Below are positions 15,513 through 23,285 of a DNA stretch of 47,494 bases, in pieces. A program made the translations under genes and the position numbers. The DNA is from Vicinamibacteria bacterium (GTDB taxonomy: Bacteria > Acidobacteriota > Vicinamibacteria > Vicinamibacterales > UBA2999): NCBI GenBank assembly GCA_025938035.1, contig JAICQE010000009.1, positions 1-47,494 of the forward strand. Direction: 5' to 3'. The notes below the pieces were generated by a model. The model worked only from the letters and a program-made list of their open reading frames with translations. It had not been told where the DNA came from and ran no database searches. Position 1 is the first letter of the stretch; every line of letters begins with the position of its first letter.

Positions 15513-16232
15513 TCAGGAGGCTGGCGCGCTGGCGACGTGAATCGCCATCAGCCCGCCGAGCACCTTCACCACGCGCACATCGATGAACCCGCCCGCCTCC
15601 ATCATGTTCGCCACACCCTCGGCGCCAGGATACGTCCGAATCGATTCGGGAATGTAGCGGTACGTATTCGGATCGCGATGCAGGACGCAACCGAGTGCTG
15701 ATCCGACGACGGTGAGGTAGAGCAGATACGCGCTGCGAACAATCGCACTCGATGGGCGATTGAAATCCAGCGACAGGACGCGGCCATTCGGCGCGAGCAC
15801 CCGCCGGATTTCACGCAGTGCCTGTTGCAGGTCGGGGACGTTCCGCAGGCCGTAGCCCACCGTGACGGTTGTAAACGTGCGATCGGGAAACGGCAACGCC
15901 AGCATGTCGCCGGTAACGAATTTCGCAGGGCACCCCTTTAGGGGTGCCCTCGAATTTGCCAGCTGCAGCATACGGTGCGTGACATCGAGGCCAACGGCCC
16001 GCTGCACGTGTGGAACCGCCGCGAAAATGATGTCGCCCGTCCCGCACGCCAGGTCGAGCAGGCGATCGGACGGTTGCAGACGCGCCAGCTGGATCAGCCG
16101 CTTCTTCCAGCGTCGATCCTGGCCGTAGGAAAGAAACCCGGTGATGAAGTCGTAGCGGTCGGCGATGGTGGCAAACAGCTGACGGACGTAGCGCCGTTTG
16201 CCCTCAGGAGTCGCGATCGTGCGCCGTAACAA
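15513..16232 (-). CDS. UbiE/MenG-type quinone methyltransferase
   Basis: 239 residues. SAM-dependent methyltransferase of menaquinone or ubiquinone synthesis. RLLDLACGTGDI is the SAM-binding loop; YGLRNVPD and GRVLSLDFNRP are UbiE signatures. The start is TTG at 16232, preceded by GGGAAG; no ATG fits. It overlaps the cupredoxin gene by 29 bases. The loop RAPLKGCPAKF between the third strand and LPFPD is encoded by a 24-base palindrome, unlike other family members. The gene ends the metal-related leftward operon, though the functional link is unclear. Confidence 0.85.
   Translation of the reverse strand: MLRRTIATPEGKRRYVRQLFATIADRYDFITGFLSYGQDRRWKKRLIQLARLQPSDRLLDLACGTGDIIFAAVPHVQRAVGLDVTHRMLQLANSRAPLKGCPAKFVTGDMLALPFPDRTFTTVTVGYGLRNVPDLQQALREIRRVLAPNGRVLSLDFNRPSSAIVRSAYLLYLTVVGSALGCVLHRDPNTYRYIPESIRTYPGAEGVANMMEAGGFIDVRVVKVLGGLMAIHVASAPAS
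15917..15957. repeat. Palindrome flanked by CGAATTT inside the methyltransferase gene
   Basis: 10-base stems AGGGCACCCC and GGGGTGCCCT with loop TTTA (15927-15950), bounded by CGAATTT at 15917-15923 and 15951-15957. The direct repeats resemble a target duplication, but their spacing is 34 bases, not a multiple of three, so simple insertion would have needed compensation. Confidence 0.75.
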
Positions 16233-16614
16233 TGATCTTCCCGCGCATCATCAGCATGTGCGGCCGGCACCAGTAATCGTAGCTGCCTGGTGTATCCGGA
16301 ACAGCGAACAACACGTCCGCCGATTCGTTCCAGCCGATCGGATCAAGGGCCGCTCCCATAGCCGGGGCCGCGAAATCGTGCCGGATGCCGCGCTCCTCGT
16401 TGCGGAGGACGATGCGCACGCGTTCGCCGGCGTTGAGCCGAATCGTCGGGTTGGGCAGGCCGCCCTCCTCGAGATAAAACGCCATGCCACGGACGACGAG
16501 CGTGATCTCGCGCGGTGCCGGGCGCGTGAGCGCCACGGCAAACGCCCCGAGCAGCAGCACGGCGACTGCGGTCCCGATCAGCTTCACCGATACGTGTCTG
16601 CCCCAGAAACTCAT
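16204..16614 (-). CDS. Membrane-anchored cupredoxin
   Basis: 136 residues. Residues 8-30 are a hydrophobic anchor or uncleaved signal (KLIGTAVAVLLLGAFAVAL). The rest is a single cupredoxin domain facing outside the membrane. Type 1 copper ligands are likely H79 (GIRHDF), C116 and H119 (YDYWCRPHM) and M122 or M123. It should pass electrons or hold copper. It sits between the quinone methyltransferase and ZIP genes and overlaps ZIP by four bases (ATGA), so it is co-made with a metal permease and a multicopper oxidase and may be the electron acceptor or copper donor of that oxidase. Confidence 0.82.
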   Translation of the reverse strand: MSFWGRHVSVKLIGTAVAVLLLGAFAVALTRPAPREITLVVRGMAFYLEEGGLPNPTIRLNAGERVRIVLRNEERGIRHDFAAPAMGAALDPIGWNESADVLFAVPDTPGSYDYWCRPHMLMMRGKIIVTAHDRDS

Positions 16615-17807
16615 CCGACCAGCATTCCTGTCACGTACATCACCGCAAATCCGGCAAGCAGCCCGCCCAGCACCGGCGTCGACGTAAAGGCGCGGGCGCG
16701 TTCGTCGCCACGGGAAATCTGCTGGGCGATCTGCAGCGTCACCTGAGCGATCGCCCCAACGCCAAGCGCCAGGAACAGCACCGACCACACAGGGGAATAG
16801 ACGAGCCCGCCCAGCCACGCGCCGGCAATGGTCGGCACTCCACCAATCAGCCCCAGTTTCATCAGGTCCACCAGTCCGGCCTTCTGCCGCTCCTTTGCCA
16901 GCGGCGCGACAATCGCCAGCCCCTCAGTCGTGTTGTGAAGGGCGAATCCCACGATCAGCAAGGCTCCAAGCGTCGCCTCACCTAATGCGAAGGCCGATCC
17001 AATCGCCAGCCCTTCGCCAAAGTTATGCAGCCCGATCCCGATGGCGATCAGCAGCGCGAGCACCCAAGCCTTCGAGGCCCGGCCGCTTGCCCCGGGCGCC
17101 GTCGGGGGGCGGCGCGCTTTGAGCACGCCGCCAACCCATTCCAGAACCAGGTAGGCGGCGCCGGCAGCAAGCACGAACAGCACGCCACCCTGGAAGGAGC
17201 CCGGCAGTCCTCCGGCGGCCTCCAATCCTTCTTCGGCACCATCAACCAGCAGGAACAGCAGCAGGCCGACCGTCAGCGCCAGCAGGAAGTCCATGCCGCG
17301 CGACGACAGCCGCGACAGAACCGGGAACCAGAGCAACCCGATCGCCACAGGCAGGACGCCGACATACAGGCCGATCAGTGTGAAGACACCGAGGAACCGT
17401 CCGTTCGCCGTCGGTGTCGCCACGGCAACGGGGATCTCGTGCTCGAACGGCGTGCCGGTGGACGTGAGCACGCGGACGACGTGGGCATCGCCCTCGACCC
17501 ACGGATACGGAATGGTCAGGGTCGTGCGGCCCAGATGCCGCAGCGACTGTCCGCGATCGGTCCGGAACGTCCAGAACGCGTCGTCCACCTGCACCTGGGC
17601 GATGGTGATGTCGTCGGGGCCATCGTTGAGAACCGTCGCGACGATGGCGCCCGGCTCGAGGGTGACGCGCTGGAACGTCAAGCGCTCGACGGGCGGCGCG
17701 TTCGCTGCCCGCACAGCATCTGCGGGTCGCGACCGGACGATGACCACGAGCAGCGCAGCAAGAATCGCCAGCGGAACGAGGGCCATCGCCCAGCTCTTAG
17801 CTGTCAC
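16611..17807 (-). CDS. ZIP-family metal permease with extra N-terminal domain
   Basis: 398 residues. Residues 140-398 are a ZIP transporter with the two metal-binding helices GLHNFGEGLAIG (260-270) and ALHNTTEGLAIV (289-300) and a basic loop near 231-246. ZIP proteins import Zn, Fe or Mn. Unusually, one N-terminal membrane helix (6-24) is followed by about 110 extracytoplasmic residues (VERLTFQRVTLEPG, then AFWTFRTDRGQS) that look like a beta-sandwich; I do not recognise a named family. The gene overlaps the oxidase gene by 11 bases. The metal is probably iron or manganese given the oxidase and the DtxR-type regulator next door; that is inference. Confidence 0.85.
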   Translation of the reverse strand: MTAKSWAMALVPLAILAALLVVIVRSRPADAVRAANAPPVERLTFQRVTLEPGAIVATVLNDGPDDITIAQVQVDDAFWTFRTDRGQSLRHLGRTTLTIPYPWVEGDAHVVRVLTSTGTPFEHEIPVAVATPTANGRFLGVFTLIGLYVGVLPVAIGLLWFPVLSRLSSRGMDFLLALTVGLLLFLLVDGAEEGLEAAGGLPGSFQGGVLFVLAAGAAYLVLEWVGGVLKARRPPTAPGASGRASKAWVLALLIAIGIGLHNFGEGLAIGSAFALGEATLGALLIVGFALHNTTEGLAIVAPLAKERQKAGLVDLMKLGLIGGVPTIAGAWLGGLVYSPVWSVLFLALGVGAIAQVTLQIAQQISRGDERARAFTSTPVLGGLLAGFAVMYVTGMLVG

Positions 17808-18822
17808 GTTTCACCGCCCTGAACAGTCCCATCCAGCCAAGCTCGGCGAACTCGCTCTGATGCGCATGGAACATGAAGTCGCCGGGATACCGGAAGGTGG
17901 TTTCGACGATCGCCCGCTCGCCCTGACAGAGCATGAGCGTGTCGGTGCGCTCGTTCGGCGCGAGCGACGTACCCGTGCGGAACACGTCGAAGAACATGCC
18001 GTGCAGGTGCAGGCTGTTGATCAGATCGAACTCCGTGACGTTGATCAGGTAGATGCGCACGAGACGGCCGACGGTGACCTCGATCGGCTCCTGCATGTAG
18101 GCGTTCGCGATCGTGTTCACCGCGTAGACTTCGTTCTCCGCGTCGAAGTTCGTGTCGAACGCGTTCATCACCATGACGAACTCGTCCGCCGGCGGCCGGC
18201 CGGCGCGCGGATCGATGATGAAGGCGCCGTACAGTCCCTTGTGGATGTGACGCTTCAGCGGAACCGTGTGGCAGTGATAGAGGTGCAGCCCGAACGGGTC
18301 GGCGTCGAACTCGTAGACGAACGTCTGTCCCGGGTGCACCTCCTGGCCGTGCAGCGCGCCGTCCATTTCCGGTGGATGCCACCCGTGGAAGTGCATCGTG
18401 TGCGGATGCGTCCCGGCATTCCTGAAGGTGACCTTGACGCGATCGCCTTCGGTGGCGCGAATGGTCGGGCCGGGAACCTGTCCGTTGTAGGTCCACGCGG
18501 GGAAAAACATCCCGGGGGCGATCTCGATCTCGCGATCGACGGCGTAGATCTCGTACTCGCGGAGCAAGGTTCCGTCGGGCCGCTTCGTCTCGCGATAGAA
18601 CTTCGACCGCTCTGCCGGCGGAACATCGGCGAAGTTCCACGCGCGCAGATACTTCGACGGCGACAGCTGATCGCTGACGACACGGCCGATCACACCCATT
18701 GAGTGGTTGTCGTGCGCGGACGGCAGCGGTTGGGGCGCCTGCCCGCCGAGTCGTGAGACAGCCGCGCCGACCAGGGACGTCACGCCAATTGACTGAAGCC
18801 AGGTCCGCCTGCTGAATTTCAT
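17797..18822 (-). CDS. Tat-exported multicopper oxidase (two-domain, nitrite-reductase-like)
   Basis: 341 residues. The N-terminus MKFSRRTWLQSIG is a twin-arginine signal, so the protein is exported folded. Copper-site motifs are complete: HTMHFHG (141-147), HLYHCHTVPLKRHIHKG (180-196, with Cys184), LHLHG (271-275) and FHAHQSEFAELGWMG (318-332). These are cupredoxin-type domains like those of two-domain oxidases and copper nitrite reductases. Family members oxidise Fe(II), Mn(II) or Cu(I), or reduce nitrite. The ZIP and DtxR-type neighbours favour metal oxidation. First gene of the leftward operon, divergent from the regulator. Confidence 0.86.
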   Translation of the reverse strand: MKFSRRTWLQSIGVTSLVGAAVSRLGGQAPQPLPSAHDNHSMGVIGRVVSDQLSPSKYLRAWNFADVPPAERSKFYRETKRPDGTLLREYEIYAVDREIEIAPGMFFPAWTYNGQVPGPTIRATEGDRVKVTFRNAGTHPHTMHFHGWHPPEMDGALHGQEVHPGQTFVYEFDADPFGLHLYHCHTVPLKRHIHKGLYGAFIIDPRAGRPPADEFVMVMNAFDTNFDAENEVYAVNTIANAYMQEPIEVTVGRLVRIYLINVTEFDLINSLHLHGMFFDVFRTGTSLAPNERTDTLMLCQGERAIVETTFRYPGDFMFHAHQSEFAELGWMGLFRAVKRDS

Positions 18823-18904
18823 AATTTTGACTCTTCAAAAATACGACTGAGAGTGGTAAAAAGTCAATCTAGGGTTTCACGAACTTAGTTGCACTAGGGA
18901 TCAA
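18823..18904. promoter_or_regulatory. Divergent promoter region between oxidase and regulator
   Basis: 82 bases, clearly AT-richer than the genes. Towards the oxidase (minus strand) TTGACT lies about 17-18 bases from a TATTTT-like box. Two CTAGGG words (near 18870 and 18894) flank a central TTCACGAACTTAGTTG and might be regulator half-sites. No consensus DtxR or MntR box can be asserted. Confidence 0.45.
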
Positions 18905-20380
18905 ATGCTGCCATCAAGCACCGTAGAGAACTATCTGAAGGCGATTTACGCCGGGACCGCCGGTCTTCAGGCACCTCATCGCCTGCTGCCGATGGGGCAA
19001 TTAGCCTCGGCCCTCGGCGTCACACCCGGCACCGCCACGACGATGGTCAAGACGCTGTCGGAGTCCGGGCTCGTCGAGTACGAGCCGTACGCCGGGGTGG
19101 CGCTCACTTCAGCAGGCGAAAAACTCGCGGCGCTGGTGCTCCGCCGCCACCGGCTCATCGAGCTCTTCCTCGTGCGGTTCATGGGATACGCGTGGGACGA
19201 GGTGCACGACGAGGCCGAACAGCTCGAACACGTGGTCAGCGATCGCCTGATCGAACGCATCGACGAGATGCTCGGCAGGCCGGAAGCCGATCCGCACGGC
19301 GACCCGATTCCAAATTCGGAAGGGCTGGTGAAGCCGCAGCATGCGCAAAGCCTGCTGACGTGTCCGTTGGGCACGCCGGTGACGGTCAGCCGCGTAATCG
19401 ATCAGGACAAAGTGTTCCTGCGCTTCATCGAGCAGAACGATCTGAAGCCTGGTGAGGCGATCGAGGTGGAGGAACGTGACGAGGCGTCCGACAGCGTCCG
19501 CGTGCGCGGCAAGAACGATCGGCGCATCGTGATTGGAACCCGCGCGGCGTCCAAGCTGCTCGTACACGTGGCGCGAGCGATGCTGCTCTGCGTCGCGCTC
19601 GCCGGATCGGCGTACGCGCAGGAAAAGCCGGAGACCGCCGTGGGCAGCGCCCGCCCGTGGGAGATCACCGACAACTCATTCCTCGTCGAAGAGGCATTCA
19701 ACCAGGAGCCGGGAATCTTCCAGAACATCTTCGGCATCTACCGCCCGGGAGACGGATCGTGGGTGTCGGCTGTGACGCAGGAGTGGCCGGTCCGCAGCCA
19801 GGCTCACCAGTTGTCTTATACGGTCGCCTTCGGAGGCGCCGGCTCCGGCTCGGGAATCGGCGATGTGCTGCTGCACTATCGTTTGCAGCTCTGGAGTGAG
19901 TCGCCAGGGCGGCCCGCGTTCTCGCCTCGTGTGTCCCTGGTCTTTCCGACAGGAGACGCGGCGAAAGGATTGGGCGGCGGCAGCCCGGGCTGGGAAGTCA
20001 ATCTGCCGTTCAGCAAGCAGGTTCGCGACCTCTATTTCCACTGGAATGCGGGATTCACTCACCTGCCGTCCGCGGAAGGCGACGCCGCCGAACACAGTCT
20101 GCTGACGCCGCGAATCGCCGCAAGCGGCATCTGGCGCGTCCGCCCGATGCTGAACCTGATGCTCGAAAGCGTGTTCGAGTGGGCCGAGGAAATCGACGGC
20201 ATTGCGACCGGGCGAACGTACGGAACGACCGTCATCCCCGGGGTGCGAACGGGCTGGGATATCGGCGACGCGCAAACGATCGTCGGCATAGGCGTCCCCA
20301 TTTCATTCGCAGCGGGAGCGACCGATGCCGGCGTCTTCGGCTACCTCTCCTACGAACTTCCATTCATGCGGACGCGTTAG
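18905..20380 (+). CDS. DtxR/MntR-type regulator fused in frame to an exported barrel-like protein
   Basis: 491 residues in one frame. Residues 1-70 are a winged helix (YLKAIYAGT, then LASALGVTPGTATTMVKTLSESGLVEYEPY). 71-145 carry the DtxR dimerisation and metal region (HRLIELFLVRFMGYAWDEVHDEAEQLEHVVSDRL, rich in His/Glu). About 150-218 look like the FeoA/SH3-like domain. At 226 a typical signal peptide appears (MLLCVALAGSAYAQ), followed by 250 residues of alternating beta strands ending SYELPFMRTR, like an outer-membrane or transporter-associated barrel. No stop codon separates them. Either it is one membrane-tethered regulator, or a second protein starts inside (ATG at 19580 or GTG at 19568, weak ribosome sites). 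Confidence 0.8.
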   Translation: MLPSSTVENYLKAIYAGTAGLQAPHRLLPMGQLASALGVTPGTATTMVKTLSESGLVEYEPYAGVALTSAGEKLAALVLRRHRLIELFLVRFMGYAWDEVHDEAEQLEHVVSDRLIERIDEMLGRPEADPHGDPIPNSEGLVKPQHAQSLLTCPLGTPVTVSRVIDQDKVFLRFIEQNDLKPGEAIEVEERDEASDSVRVRGKNDRRIVIGTRAASKLLVHVARAMLLCVALAGSAYAQEKPETAVGSARPWEITDNSFLVEEAFNQEPGIFQNIFGIYRPGDGSWVSAVTQEWPVRSQAHQLSYTVAFGGAGSGSGIGDVLLHYRLQLWSESPGRPAFSPRVSLVFPTGDAAKGLGGGSPGWEVNLPFSKQVRDLYFHWNAGFTHLPSAEGDAAEHSLLTPRIAASGIWRVRPMLNLMLESVFEWAEEIDGIATGRTYGTTVIPGVRTGWDIGDAQTIVGIGVPISFAAGATDAGVFGYLSYELPFMRTR

Positions 20381-20395
20381 AGCCTTCTTCAGACT

Positions 20396-20467
20396 GCATA
20401 GCCACGGAGACACGAAGTCACGGAGAAATCTGATCTAACACTCCGTGTTTCCGTGCCTTCGTGGCTA
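20396..20467. repeat. CACGGAGACACG inverted repeat at convergent gene ends
   Basis: Left arm AGCCACGGAGACACGAAGTC and right arm ACTCCGTGTTTCCGTGCCTT/CGTGGCT pair over about 20 bases, with an AT-rich loop. It lies between two convergent genes and would make a strong bidirectional 3' hairpin. Confidence 0.75.
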
Positions 20468-21184
20468 CGGGGATGTAGAAGCAAACGCCGCCAGCACCTC
20501 GCGCAGCGCGCCGGCGTCGGCAGCCACGCGGTCTTCGGGGCGCAGCCGCTCGTCCGGAAAAGCCTCGTAGCCGAACCCAAACGACACGATGCAGCAGCGG
20601 ACACCTGCACGGACTGCGGTTTCATGGTCGATCGTCGAATCGCCGACGAGCATGGACGTCGCGGGCGCCGCTCCCGCCTGGTGAATCAACGCGTTCAGCG
20701 ACGACGGATCCGGTTTTCTCGGCATCGGCCCATCACCGCCGACGACGAAGTCAAAGAGGTCGCGAATCCCAAGCGCCTCGAGAATCCGTTCGCTCGGCCC
20801 CAGCGGCTTGTTCGTCAGCACGGCAACGCGGCCCAGCGTCCGCGCAAACCGGACCGCCTCCTCCATGCCCGCGTAGACGCGGGTATGCCGCAGCAGATGG
20901 GTGTCGTAGATCTCGAGAAAACGCGTCACCGCCGCACGTGCGTCCGTCGACGGCGCTCGGGACAGGTTGGTCACACCAGCCGCGGTCAGTGCCCGGCGGA
21001 CGAGCAGAGCCGCCCCCTCGCCCACCATCCGCGCGATCGCTTCTTCCGGCAGCGGCGAGCCGCCAAGCTCGATGATCAGTTCATTCGCGGAGTCGGCGAG
21101 ATCGCGCCGAGAGTCGACAAGCGTGCCGTCCAGGTCGAACGCAATCAGGCGGCGTAGGTCGCCCACGAGGTCGGCGTTTCCCAC
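20465..21184 (-). CDS. HAD phosphatase, phosphoglycolate-phosphatase-like
   Basis: 239 residues. HAD motif I is AFDLDGTLVDS, motif II VLTNKP, motif III lysine in PRKPDPS, motif IV LVGDSTIDHETA. The cap lies between motifs I and II, as in the Gph/PGP group that clears 2-phosphoglycolate; other sugar phosphatases look the same. The GTG at 21184 overlaps queD by 40 bases; a GTG at 21166 would shorten the overlap and is equally possible. It is downstream of queD in one transcript. Confidence 0.85.
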   Translation of the reverse strand: MGNADLVGDLRRLIAFDLDGTLVDSRRDLADSANELIIELGGSPLPEEAIARMVGEGAALLVRRALTAAGVTNLSRAPSTDARAAVTRFLEIYDTHLLRHTRVYAGMEEAVRFARTLGRVAVLTNKPLGPSERILEALGIRDLFDFVVGGDGPMPRKPDPSSLNALIHQAGAAPATSMLVGDSTIDHETAVRAGVRCCIVSFGFGYEAFPDERLRPEDRVAADAGALREVLAAFASTSP

Positions 21185-21546
21185 ACGGTGACGCGCGACA
21201 CCGGCAGTCCCCGTTCGCGCGACATGTCGAAAATGAGCTGGGCGATGCGCTCCACGGTCGGATTGCTCTCGAGCAGGTACATCGGCTCGCCAAGCTGCCG
21301 CAGCGCCTCGGCGAGCGGGTCGTCCCTGCGCAGGATCATCTTGTGATCGAGCTCACTGTCGATCCACCCCTTGACGATCCGCTTGATGTCGGTGAAGTCC
21401 GCGACCATGTTCCGTCCGTCGAGCCGCTCGGCCCTGACGTCTATTTCGACGATGGCGTTGTGGCCGTGCGGATGACGGCACACGCCGTCGTAATCCATCA
21501 ATCGATGGCCGTAGCAGAACTCGATCCTCTTGGTGACGGAGTACAT
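21145..21546 (-). CDS. queD: 6-carboxytetrahydropterin synthase QueD
   Basis: 133 residues. Converts 7,8-dihydroneopterin triphosphate to 6-carboxytetrahydropterin in queuosine synthesis. The zinc-binding histidines are in CYGHRLMDYDG and HPHGHNA; the catalytic cysteine is in GVCRHPHGH; WETPTSWATY is the C-terminal family signature. It diverges from queC with only 28 bases between the start codons, so each promoter must extend into the other gene. queE and queF are not in the window. Confidence 0.92.
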   Translation of the reverse strand: MYSVTKRIEFCYGHRLMDYDGVCRHPHGHNAIVEIDVRAERLDGRNMVADFTDIKRIVKGWIDSELDHKMILRRDDPLAEALRQLGEPMYLLESNPTVERIAQLIFDMSRERGLPVSRVTVWETPTSWATYAA

Positions 21547-21574
21547 AGAACTGTAATGTTAGTGCCGCGAGGCT

Positions 21575-22276
21575 GTGCCGTTGACTCAAACTGCGCCGAT
21601 CGGGCCGGTCAGGCCGGCGAGTGCCGTGCTGTTCTCCGCCGGACTCGACAGCGCCGTGCTTGCCGCCGCCGAGGCGCGGAACGGTGGCGTTCATGCCGTG
21701 TACGTGAGTTGCGGGCTGGCCTGGGAAGCCGAGGAACTCGAAGCGACCAGCCGTCTGCTCGCCGCGCCGGCCTTCGCCGGCGTTGAATCGCTTACCCGCC
21801 TCACCTTTACCGCGCGGGACTTGTACCCCGCCACGCACTGGGCGCTGACCGGACAGCCGCCGGCGTTCGACACCCCGGACGAGGACGTGTACCTGACGGG
21901 CCGGAACATCATGCTGCTCAGCAAGGCGGCCATCTACTGCGCGCAGCACGACCTGCACCGCGTCGTCCTGGCCACCCTCGCACACAATCCGTTCCCCGAC
22001 GCGACCGCGGAATTCTTCGCCGCGATGGGCCGCGCGCTCTCGCTCGGCCTCAATCACACGATCGAGATCGGCACGCCGTTCGCCACGATGGAAAAACGTG
22101 ATGTCGTCCGGCTGGGTCTCGAGTTGGGGGTTCCGCTGGAGCTGACGCTCTCGTGTATGAACCCACAGGCGGGACGGCATTGCGGTCTGTGCAGCAAGTG
22201 CCGCGAACGCCGCGATGCCTTTCTGGAAGCTGGCATCGACGATCGGACCGAGTACGCGACCGCGCCAGTACGATGA
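21575..22276 (+). CDS. queC: 7-cyano-7-deazaguanine synthase QueC-like
   Basis: 233 residues from a GTG. ATP-dependent enzyme that makes preQ0 from 7-carboxy-7-deazaguanine. The PP-loop reads FSAGLDSAVL (usually SGGxDS). The structural zinc set is C-x8-C-x2-C-x2-C (SCMNPQAGRHCGLCSKC), with spacing as in E. coli QueC. The pairing with divergent queD supports the assignment. The body between the PP-loop and zinc site is less canonical than in E. coli (LTGQPPAFDTPDEDVYLTGRN), so it may be a QueC-like branch. Confidence 0.85.
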   Translation: MPLTQTAPIGPVRPASAVLFSAGLDSAVLAAAEARNGGVHAVYVSCGLAWEAEELEATSRLLAAPAFAGVESLTRLTFTARDLYPATHWALTGQPPAFDTPDEDVYLTGRNIMLLSKAAIYCAQHDLHRVVLATLAHNPFPDATAEFFAAMGRALSLGLNHTIEIGTPFATMEKRDVVRLGLELGVPLELTLSCMNPQAGRHCGLCSKCRERRDAFLEAGIDDRTEYATAPVR

Positions 22277-22290
22277 GGGGGATTTTGTGG

Positions 22291-22333
22291 GGCGAGCCTT
22301 TCAGGCTCGCCTCGCGAACCCGAAGGGTTCGCG
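22291..22333. repeat. Twin hairpins between queC and the DUF4097 gene
   Basis: First hairpin GGCGAGCCTTTCAGGCTCGCC (22291-22311), second CGCGAACCC-GAA-GGGTTCGCG (22313-22333). The genes on both sides converge, so either or both may act as RNA 3' ends. There is no U-run, so intrinsic termination is uncertain. Confidence 0.7.
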
Positions 22334-22353
22334 CCACGATCAGTAAGGGCCCT

Positions 22354-23253
22354 CTACCGCGCGACGATTCTGATCGAGCCGTCGCCCGTGCGAAGCGTCA
22401 GCACCTCTCCGCCGGCGCCAACCTGTCCGCGCATGACACGCCGGCGCTGGCCTTCCCCGACGGGACGTGTCAGAGCGATGTCGCCGCTCGCTGAGATCGC
22501 CCCATCTCCCGTCCGCGCGTCAACGTCCGCGTTGAAATCGGGCGGCAGGCGGATCGTGACGCCGCCATCGCCCGAGCTGATCGTCCACTCACGCTGCATC
22601 GTGCTTCCAGCCAGAGCATCGATCGCGATTGAACCGTCGCCGGTATGCGCCCGCAGTGCGCCGAACCGGCCGCTCATGTCCACGCCGCCATCGCCGGTAC
22701 TGACGACCACCATTCCACCGAGCTCGCGCGCCGACACGGACCCGTCGCCAGTACTGACGGTGATGTCACCATCGATCCGCTGCAACCGCACCGAACCGTC
22801 GCCGGTCCTCAGCTCGAGCCGGCCGGACAGATCGCGGGCGTCGATGGAACCGTCTGCCGTTCGCGCTTCGAGATTCAGCGTGCGCGGAACCGTGACCATC
22901 ATGCGAACGCTCGGGGAACGGTGCATATGCAGCAGAAAGCCCCGGCGATCGGGGTGTTTCGCTTCGATCAGCACGTTACCGCCGGCCTCGGATGTCTCGA
23001 CCTCGATCACTTTCGCGTCTACCGCCGTTTCAGCGCGCCGCTCGATGTCGAGCAGGATTTCGTCGCGATCCCACGACCGCAGCTCGATGGAGCCGTCGAA
23101 GGTCCGAATCGTCACGTTGGGACTGCCCGTCAGCGGGATGCGTCTCTGCTCGCGAACAGTGACACCCTGACCATCCATTCCGTGCACGTCGATGGTGCAG
23201 GCGGCGCTGGCAAGTGCGGCCGACCCAAGCAGGCAAAGGGCGAGGTTCTTCAT
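22354..23253 (-). CDS. Exported DUF4097-type beta-repeat protein
   Basis: 299 residues with a signal peptide ending ALASAAC; the cysteine could be lipidated, although the lipobox lacks the usual Leu at -3. The body is built of about nine copies of a strand-turn unit around TGDGS (TADGSIDAR, TGDGSVRLQ, TGDGSVSAR, TGDGGVDMS and so on), typical of DUF4097 putative adhesins that fold as a beta helix. Function unknown. Last gene of the leftward group, 32 bases after nagA. Confidence 0.82.
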   Translation of the reverse strand: MKNLALCLLGSAALASAACTIDVHGMDGQGVTVREQRRIPLTGSPNVTIRTFDGSIELRSWDRDEILLDIERRAETAVDAKVIEVETSEAGGNVLIEAKHPDRRGFLLHMHRSPSVRMMVTVPRTLNLEARTADGSIDARDLSGRLELRTGDGSVRLQRIDGDITVSTGDGSVSARELGGMVVVSTGDGGVDMSGRFGALRAHTGDGSIAIDALAGSTMQREWTISSGDGGVTIRLPPDFNADVDARTGDGAISASGDIALTRPVGEGQRRRVMRGQVGAGGEVLTLRTGDGSIRIVAR

Positions 23254-23285
23254 GGCAGCTTAGACGCGTCGGCGTGGTTCGATGT

